From Fen731 sp964481885 (GTDB taxonomy: Bacteria > Actinomycetota > Humimicrobiia > Humimicrobiales > Humimicrobiaceae), in assembly GCA_964481885.1 (NCBI GenBank), contig CAYZUS010000037.1:1-20423 (forward strand): DNA of 20,423 nt. The letters run 5' to 3'. Below are positions 16,203 through 20,423 of the stretch, piece by piece; the first letter of the stretch is position 1; each line of letters opens with the position of its first letter. A program made the translations under genes and the position numbers. Below the pieces are notes generated by a model. It worked only from the letters and a program-made list of their open reading frames with translations. It did not search any database and was not told the DNA's origin.

Positions 16203-16266
16203 ATTGCGATACTTTTACAGGATTTCTGGTTTCACAATGGCCTGAAGTAGATTGTTTTATTTTAGA

Positions 16267-16298
16267 AGATTGCAGAAGTTTTAGATTGCAGAAGTTTT
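16267..16298 (+). repeat. Two exact 16-bp tandem repeats
   Basis: AGATTGCAGAAGTTTT occurs at 16267-16282 and again at 16283-16298 without a mismatch; a diverged start of another copy (AGATTG) lies near 16249. It lies in the 297-bp gap after the DUF3566-like gene. The unit length equals that of the gyrB-gyrA array, and both end in a T run after GAAGTTT/GAAAGTTT. Confidence 0.85.
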
Positions 16299-16397
16299 AA
16301 ATAAAGCTGTTATACTTAAAGTTCACAAGTAAGAAAGTTTTTTGATTGGCATTATTTGCAAAAAAAGAAGAATACCAGTCAAATCACAAACCAAATA

Positions 16398-16426
16398 TTG
16401 ACAAAAAGCAGCAGAGTTGCTATTTT
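16398..16426 (+). promoter_or_regulatory. Promoter of the tRNA-Ile/tRNA-Ala operon
   Basis: A perfect TTGACA (16398-16403), a 17-base spacer and TATTTT (16421-16426) give the best promoter in the window. Transcription should begin near 16433, about 65 bases before the tRNA-Ile gene, with the perfect inverted repeat at 16439-16484 in the leader. Confidence 0.65.
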
Positions 16427-16438
16427 GTGTAAGCTTAA

Positions 16439-16484
16439 ATTTGTGGCATATTTATTATATTAATTGTAAAAATATGCCACAAAT
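16439..16484. repeat. Perfect 15-bp inverted repeat in the tRNA operon leader
   Basis: ATTTGTGGCATATTT (16439-16453) is matched exactly by AAATATGCCACAAAT (16470-16484) around a 16-base AT-rich loop. It lies between the promoter and tRNA-Ile and would form a strong hairpin at the 5' end of the transcript. No T tract follows, so it is not a standard terminator. The word AAATATGCC is shared with the tandem repeats before fmdB. Confidence 0.85.
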
Positions 16485-16499
16485 AATTTTAGCCTAAAA

Positions 16500-16576
16500 G
16501 GGCATATAGCTCAGTTGGTTAGAGCGCGTCCCTGATAAGGACGAGGTCTGTGGTTCGAATCCACATATGCCCACCA
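16500..16576 (+). tRNA. tRNA-Ile (anticodon GAT)
   Basis: The cloverleaf is complete. The acceptor stem GGGCATA (16500-16506) pairs with TATGCCC (16566-16572), with discriminator A and encoded CCA at 16574-16576. The anticodon loop CTGATAA gives GAT, and TTCGAAT forms the T loop. Position after the gyrA block and before tRNA-Ala(TGC) is typical of Actinomycetota. Confidence 0.97.
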
Positions 16577-16630
16577 AATAACATGGCTGTTTTTCTAGAC
16601 AATTTGGTTTTTATCTGCTATATTGTTCAA

Positions 16631-16669
16631 CTGTGCCTTTGGGAAAACGGGCAAGCAGATTGTTTTTTT
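16631..16669 (+). terminator. Possible hairpin plus T tract between the tRNAs
   Basis: CTG-TGCC (16631-16637) can pair with GGCA and CAG (16650-16658, two-base bulge), followed by seven T residues at 16663-16669. The stem is short and bulged. If it worked it would separate tRNA-Ala from the tRNA-Ile promoter; no clear second promoter is seen, so partial or no termination is more likely. Confidence 0.25.
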
Positions 16670-16683
16670 GTTTTATTTTTTTT

Positions 16684-16759
16684 GGGGGTGTAGCTCAGCT
16701 GGGAGAGCGCCTGCCTTGCAAGCAGGAGGTCAGCGGTTCGATCCCGCTCATCTCCACCA
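16684..16759 (+). tRNA. tRNA-Ala (anticodon TGC)
   Basis: The acceptor stem GGGGGTG (16684-16690) pairs with CATCTCC (16749-16755), including the G3-U70 wobble that alanyl-tRNA synthetase recognises and a second G-U at 5-68. The anticodon loop CTTGCAA gives TGC. The discriminator A and CCA (16757-16759) are encoded. It follows tRNA-Ile by about 107 bp. Confidence 0.97.
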
Positions 16760-16766
16760 TTTTTTT

Positions 16767-16811
16767 AATTGCATCAATATTGAGTTCACATATTGATGCA
16801 ATTATTTTTTT
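16767..16811 (+). terminator. Strong intrinsic terminator of the tRNA operon
   Basis: AATTGCATCAATAT (16767-16780) pairs perfectly with ATATTGATGCAATT (16790-16803) across a nine-base loop, and seven T residues follow at 16805-16811. It begins eight bases after the tRNA-Ala CCA end, the expected place for the operon's terminator. Confidence 0.85.
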
Positions 16812-17018
16812 ACCGGGCTTTTATTCGCAGTGTTTTTAGGCTAACAATAAAAATACATTGTGGTGTAAAAATAATTAAGTTACTTGATTAAAAAATAATC
16901 TGATACAATTAAAATATTTTAGGGACACTTAAATGTATTTCTTAAAAAATACTGATATTTATATTTCCCAAAATATATTAATATTTAACTTGTATTTATC
17001 ATAATATACTGACAATCT

Positions 17019-17093
17019 GGGGATGTAGTTCAGTGGGAGAACGCTTGTCTGGCAGACAAGAGGTCGGCGGTTCGAATCCGCTCATCTCCACCA
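17019..17093 (+). tRNA. tRNA-Ala (anticodon GGC)
   Basis: The acceptor stem GGGGATG (17019-17025) pairs with CATCTCC (17083-17089), again with G3-U70. The anticodon loop CTGGCAG gives GGC, reading GCC/GCU. The D loop is short (CAGTGGGAG). The discriminator A and CCA (17091-17093) are encoded. It lies beyond the operon terminator, so it needs its own promoter; TATACT at 17005-17010 could be a -10 placing the start almost at the mature 5' end, but no good -35 is visible. Confidence 0.96.
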
Positions 17094-17114
17094 AAATATT
17101 TTCTATCGTGCAAA

Positions 17115-17133
17115 AATTGGCTCTTCGCCAATT
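17115..17133 (+). terminator. Hairpin after tRNA-Ala(GGC)
   Basis: AATTGGC (17115-17121) and GCCAATT (17127-17133) form a perfect 7-bp stem with a TCTTC loop, 22 bases after the tRNA end. No T tract follows (ACGGTGG), so it may be an atypical terminator or a 3' processing stop. Confidence 0.35.
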
Positions 17134-17272
17134 ACGGTGGCATTAGCTCAAATAACACAAGGCTCTGACCCGCAATCTATAGTTTTCAAACTTCTCAAAA
17201 AATACTGTTATTTCTCCCTTGTTTGTGTTGCTTTCTTAGTTTACTGACAAATATGAGTTTTTAAAATTTCTG

Positions 17273-18184
17273 TTACAGGGCTCTCTTACTCAGATACAGT
17301 ATATATCCTGAAAAAATTAAAAGGGCCATAAAAAAGTATAATGGAAACCATATTACGAGCAGAAGTGGGAATTTGGTTAGAGTGTTCTGTAAAATAAAAA
17401 ACGATGCAAGTATAATTATTGAAGACACGAACGATACCAATCCTGCTTTTGTAACATCCTGAAATTGTTTTTCATCGTACCATTCTGTTACTCTTTCCCT
17501 GATCTTTATCACCAGCCAATAAATAACAATTGCAGCGTAAGGAATAACCAATATTGCACACAGAGCAACTATTCCTTTTTTTATGGCCCACAGGGGTGAA
17601 AAAACCGAAAGAGCGATAAGGATAAAAAGCCCCATAGTGCCTGTGAAAATTCCGATATACTGTGCATTTATAAATACTGCCTCGTCCTTTGCTGCTACGT
17701 CACCATTGTTTTGTCCGGTCTGCCTTTTTAAAAGATTATTTTTTATGATAAAAATTATAAACAGGATATAAAAAATGAGGTGCAGAAGCTGGCTCAAGTA
17801 TAAAATGGCAAACTCAGATTCTATACCGGGCAACCCTGCATAATACTCTTTGACAACATCACCTATAAGGGTAAAGTCACCAAAAATCATTAACAGGGAT
17901 AGAATGGAAATAAAAAATGTAAAAGCAAAAAAAATACTTTCCCTGGCTGCAGTTTTCAGTTTAAGTATTATTGTAAAAATTGCGGCGAAATGGAAAAAAA
18001 CCATAAGTATAAAAGACAGTCCGGCAAAGGTTTCAGTTTTACTGACAAGAGCATTGATTAACTCAAAATCGACTGTTTTTATTTCTATTCTTATATATAA
18101 AATTAAATTGTAGATAAATGCGGGAATTGACAGGATTAAAAAACCAAGAGTAATTTTTTCATTAAAGCCCTTCAATTTTTTCAT
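17273..18184 (-). CDS. Multi-pass membrane protein of unknown function
   Basis: This 303-residue protein has about eight hydrophobic segments, two close to the N terminus (about 12-30 and 52-75) and the last at about 280-298, separated by short charged loops. The largest polar loop is near 153-172 (RQTGQNNGDVAAKDEAV). No catalytic motif, transporter signature or signal peptidase site could be recognised. AAGGA lies about nine bases before ATG 18184, so the start is well supported. An XRE regulator gene lies 166 bp upstream on the same strand. Small XRE regulators of this type are commonly paired with a membrane protein they control, so this is probably its partner. It could be an integral membrane sensor or a permease; no function is assigned. 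Confidence 0.75.
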   Translation of the reverse strand: MKKLKGFNEKITLGFLILSIPAFIYNLILYIRIEIKTVDFELINALVSKTETFAGLSFILMVFFHFAAIFTIILKLKTAARESIFFAFTFFISILSLLMIFGDFTLIGDVVKEYYAGLPGIESEFAILYLSQLLHLIFYILFIIFIIKNNLLKRQTGQNNGDVAAKDEAVFINAQYIGIFTGTMGLFILIALSVFSPLWAIKKGIVALCAILVIPYAAIVIYWLVIKIRERVTEWYDEKQFQDVTKAGLVSFVSSIIILASFFILQNTLTKFPLLLVIWFPLYFFMALLIFSGYILYLSKRAL

Positions 18185-18301
18185 GTTATAAAATCCTTCA
18201 CATCATGATTGCTTACTGCTTGTTCTCTTTAGTATTATAAATATTAAAGAAATCCAAAAAAATTTTGTTGTTTAATTTATGCTTTCCCCAAAAGTGTATT
18301 T

Positions 18302-18329
18302 TGGTAAATTTGAAATTTTTAATTTACCA
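18302..18329. repeat. 9-bp inverted repeat between the XRE and membrane protein genes
   Basis: TGGTAAATT (18302-18310) is matched by AATTTACCA (18321-18329) across ten bases. It lies between two reverse-strand genes and could be a second operator in front of the membrane protein gene or a weak hairpin after the regulator gene. No T tract is present on the reverse strand. Confidence 0.4.
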
Positions 18330-18350
18330 TGTTGTATAAATACCAAATTT

Positions 18351-18581
18351 TTATTCTTCATATAAATAAAAAATCTCTTCGACTGTTTTATTGAAAAACT
18401 GAGCCATTTTTAATGCAAGCGAAACAGAAGGATTAAATTTTCCTGCCTCAATTGAATGAGTAGTAAGGCGGGTAACACCCAAAGCATTGGCCAGCTCCTG
18501 CTGGGAAATCTCATTATGCTCAAACCTGAATTTTCTTAAATTGTTCCCAAGTTTTACTTGCTTGTTTGTACTTGACATCAT
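18351..18581 (-). CDS. XRE-family helix-turn-helix transcriptional regulator
   Basis: This 76-residue protein is almost entirely one HTH_3 domain: NNLRKFRFEHNEISQQELANALGV, then the recognition helix TRLTTHSIEAGKFNPS, then LALKMAQFFNKTVEEIFYL. It resembles the small stand-alone Xre/Cro regulators that control a neighbouring membrane protein gene. Two Met codons lead the frame (18581 and 18578), and no ribosome site precedes them. AT-rich -10-like words lie directly upstream, so a leaderless start is possible. A near-perfect palindrome (18592-18628) sits over that region, suggesting autoregulation. The ligand or signal is unknown. Confidence 0.88.
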   Translation of the reverse strand: MMSSTNKQVKLGNNLRKFRFEHNEISQQELANALGVTRLTTHSIEAGKFNPSVSLALKMAQFFNKTVEEIFYLYEE

Positions 18582-18591
18582 AGTTATAAAT

Positions 18592-18628
18592 GTATAGTAT
18601 TATATACAATATTTATATTATACTATAC
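18592..18628. promoter_or_regulatory. Palindromic operator candidate upstream of the XRE gene
   Basis: GTATAGTAT (18592-18600) is mirrored by ATACTATAC (18620-18628), and the symmetry extends inward to 14 of 15 positions per arm around the centre CAATATT. It begins 11 bp before the regulator's start codon and includes its -10-like sequence, the expected place for an autorepressor site. Confidence 0.5.
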
Positions 18629-18874
18629 TATATTAACCTTTGTTTTAAAGAAATACAAATTTTTTTAAAGTTATTAATCAGGCATGTTATCAATAGAAAC
18701 CCTGTGAATTAATTGTACGACCCTGATTCTGATTATATTAAGTTAAGGCATGAGAAACAGCACAGGTTTTCTCCAGTTGAGCTTTTGTCCGGTTGTTTGG
18801 CGCAGAATAATGTGTCTGCCAAAAGCAGCTACAATTTATTAATGGTATTATTATTTATTATTTGTGGAGGGAAA

Positions 18875-19198
18875 ATGGACACTGCAGTAAAAAATTTTAA
18901 AATGGGGCTCGCATCAGTAATTTGCTGCTATCTGGCTTTTATTTTTTATATTCTGACAATTTTTTTAAGTGTCGAAGTTTTCGGGAAAGATAACATGCTT
19001 TATTCCTATATTCTTGCTGGATTTCTCGCTGCATTTGTCCTGGCAACAGGAATTTTATTTTTAATCAGCCTGGTATTTAATATAAGACAATCCAAAGCAT
19101 CTCACAAGCTCTCCAAAGGCTTGATACTTACTTTCATAAGCATTCCGCCGATCGCCTTATGCTACCTGGCATTTGCAATAAAGGCCTTGACTGAATGA
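18875..19198 (+). CDS. Small membrane protein of unknown function
   Basis: The frame is open from 18713, but the ATG at 18875 is chosen because GGAGG (18866-18870) stands directly in front of it at good spacing. This gives 107 residues with three hydrophobic segments (about 10-35, 44-68 and 83-102). The short charged loops include VEVFGKDNM and NIRQSKASHKLSKG. No family is recognised. It lies divergent from the XRE regulator, with a 293-bp gap between, and 122 bp before the permease pair. It could be the first gene of that cluster, but an imperfect palindrome between them suggests separate control. Confidence 0.65.
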   Translation: MDTAVKNFKMGLASVICCYLAFIFYILTIFLSVEVFGKDNMLYSYILAGFLAAFVLATGILFLISLVFNIRQSKASHKLSKGLILTFISIPPIALCYLAFAIKALTE

Positions 19199-19240
19199 TT
19201 GCAGGCGAGCATATATTTTATTTCTCGACTGTTAAATTAG

Positions 19241-19269
19241 CCAAGTGAACATAAATTATGTTGACTTGG
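19241..19269. promoter_or_regulatory. Imperfect palindrome upstream of the permease pair
   Basis: CCAAGT-GA-ACATAA-A-TTATGT-TG-ACTTGG is a 29-bp dyad with two perfect 6-bp arms on each side and one 2-bp mismatch. It lies 51 bp before the first permease gene. Its form suits the binding site of a dimeric repressor; a hairpin is the other possibility, but no T tract follows. Confidence 0.45.
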
Positions 19270-19320
19270 TGAAAAAAAATGAATTAAATAGAAAGATCAG
19301 TAATTACAAATTAATTTAAA

Positions 19321-19821
19321 ATGGGAAATTATATTTTTAACGGCGCAATTTATTTGATAGCAATAGTATTATTGGTAATCTCTTTTGTAAAAAGCAGGGA
19401 AAAGACCAAAAAAGCATTGCTAAAAGCATGGAAGTCCTTAAAGAATCTTCTTCCAATGCTTCTTGGCGTAATCCTGCTTATTGGGCTTATGCTGTCAATA
19501 ATGGATGCAAAACTGATATCAAAAATAATTGGCGGCGAGTCCGGTTTTTATGGAGTCATGCTCGCTTCACTGGTAGGCTCAATAACGTTAATTCCGGGCT
19601 TTATAGCATTTCCCACTGCGGCCCTTCTTTTAACCGGAGGCGCAGGCTATATACAGATTGCTGCATTTGTTCAGACATTAATGATGGTGGGAATTGTAAC
19701 TCTTCCAATGGAGATAAAATATTTCAGTAAGAAAGCTGCAATATTAAGGAACATATTGTCGTTTGTTTTATCAATTGGAGTGGCATACATGATAGGGCTG
19801 ATTTTAAAAATATGGCATTAG
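19321..19821 (+). CDS. Half-size permease, UPF0718/ArsP-like (half 1)
   Basis: This 166-residue protein has an N-terminal helix, a basic stretch (KSREKTKKALLKAWKS), then about four more membrane helices. The block GGESGFYGVMLASLVGSITLIPGFIAFP is characteristic of the permease family that includes ArsP (organoarsenical efflux) and UPF0718 proteins. Full-length members carry two such blocks; this gene has one and the next gene the other. The two are 25 bp apart in the same direction, so they probably make a heterodimeric transporter. No ribosome site precedes ATG 19321, and no ArsP selectivity cysteines are visible, so the substrate is open. Confidence 0.75.
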   Translation: MGNYIFNGAIYLIAIVLLVISFVKSREKTKKALLKAWKSLKNLLPMLLGVILLIGLMLSIMDAKLISKIIGGESGFYGVMLASLVGSITLIPGFIAFPTAALLLTGGAGYIQIAAFVQTLMMVGIVTLPMEIKYFSKKAAILRNILSFVLSIGVAYMIGLILKIWH

Positions 19822-19846
19822 GTTCTAAATAGTATTTAAAAAAATC

Positions 19847-20419
19847 ATGGAAATTATGGAAAAAGATAGTAAAAAAGCCTTCAACATAAAATATTTTATA
19901 AAGCAGTATTTATTTTTTCTGATAACCCTTGTTTTATTGGGGTTAATGTTTATTTTTAAATTTGACGCCGGTCTCAGGGCGACAGACATAATAATCTACA
20001 GTTTTAAGGAAATGCTTCTTGTTTTGCCGCCAATATTTATTATAATCGGCCTCCTGGACGTATGGGTGCCGAAGGAAACCATGATTAAATACATGGGAGA
20101 GGGCTCAGGCTTTAAGGGGATATTGCTGGCATTTTTCTTTGGAACAGTTGCGGCCGGCCCACTATATGGTGCTTTTCCGGTAGCGGCTGTCTTTATGAAA
20201 AAGCGTGTAAAATTTTCAAATATAGTCATACTTATGGGTGCATGGTCAACGACCAAGATACCCATGCTTCTTTTTGAAATATCTTCACTCGGATTTAAAT
20301 TTGCATTATCAAGGCTTGCCATAAATATACTGGTAATTATTATCATTGCATATGTTATGGGTGTTGTAATAAAAAAAGAAGATGTTGATAAAATGTATGA
20401 GAAAGCCGAGAGCCTGTAA
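19847..20419 (+). CDS. Half-size permease, UPF0718/ArsP-like (half 2)
   Basis: This 190-residue protein has a short cytoplasmic start, then about five membrane helices. It carries the second family block, GEGSGFKGILLAFFFGTVAAGP, followed by LYGAFPVAAVFMKKRVKFSN and GAWSTTKIPMLLFEISSLGF. The block parallels GGESGFYGVMLASLVGSITLIP of the preceding gene, so the pair looks like two homologous halves of one transporter. The C-terminal KKEDVDKMYEKAESL is cytoplasmic. The start is ATG 19847; an ATG at 19856 in the same frame is an equally good alternative, and neither has a clear ribosome site. The frame ends four bases before the window edge, so it is complete. Confidence 0.75.
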   Translation: MEIMEKDSKKAFNIKYFIKQYLFFLITLVLLGLMFIFKFDAGLRATDIIIYSFKEMLLVLPPIFIIIGLLDVWVPKETMIKYMGEGSGFKGILLAFFFGTVAAGPLYGAFPVAAVFMKKRVKFSNIVILMGAWSTTKIPMLLFEISSLGFKFALSRLAINILVIIIIAYVMGVVIKKEDVDKMYEKAESL

Positions 20420-20423
20420 TATA

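Noticed and set aside
17134..17190. tRNA-like stretch after tRNA-Ala(GGC) (GGTGGCATTAGCTCA...)
   Set aside because: No acceptor or D-stem pairing and no T-arm could be found; not a tRNA and not a convincing remnant.

Overview
The window is a piece of bacterial chromosome from what looks like a deep-branching, AT-rich, anaerobic member of the Actinomycetota. The main clue is gene order. recF, a DUF721/dciA gene, gyrB, gyrA, small membrane proteins (one DUF3566-like), tRNA-Ile(GAT) and tRNA-Ala(TGC) follow the replication-origin neighbourhood typical of Actinomycetota. The AT-rich composition, TATAAT-type promoters and iron-sulfur/respiratory genes point away from the high-GC aerobic members. 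The lineage is an inference; no 16S or other taxonomic marker is present.

Layout. Positions 1-4290 are accessory DNA: the C-terminal three quarters of a type I restriction HsdR, a 138-bp relic of a duplicated iron-sulfur gene, a NYN/PIN-like nuclease gene, and the intact iron-sulfur (QueG-like) gene from which the relic derives. Positions 4291-6001 hold an SDR oxidoreductase, a block of imperfect tandem repeats and a small FmdB-type zinc ribbon. Positions 6158-15122 are the replication/topology block: recF (with an unusual low-complexity insertion), a membrane cytochrome b plus HdrD-like iron-sulfur pair inserted in the block, dciA, gyrB and gyrA. dnaA and dnaN, which usually precede recF, are not here. 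Two DnaA-box-like sites lie just upstream of dciA. Positions 15303-17093 carry two small membrane proteins and three tRNAs. From 17273 to the end there is a reverse-strand membrane protein plus XRE regulator pair, then a forward cluster with a small membrane protein and two half-size permeases.

How the genes fit together. RecF, DciA (helicase loader), GyrB and GyrA serve replication and DNA topology. The NarI-like cytochrome b and HdrD-like subunit overlap by 14 bp and should form one quinone-linked membrane complex. The two permease genes look like the two halves of one ArsP/UPF0718-type transporter. The XRE regulator has a near-perfect palindrome over its own promoter.

The most distinctive sequence feature is the number of intergenic repeats: ten 16-bp units between gyrB and gyrA, three ~78-bp units before fmdB, two exact 16-bp units after the DUF3566-like gene, and a perfect 15-bp inverted repeat in the leader of the tRNA operon. 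No CRISPR array, insertion sequence, rRNA or clear prophage was seen.
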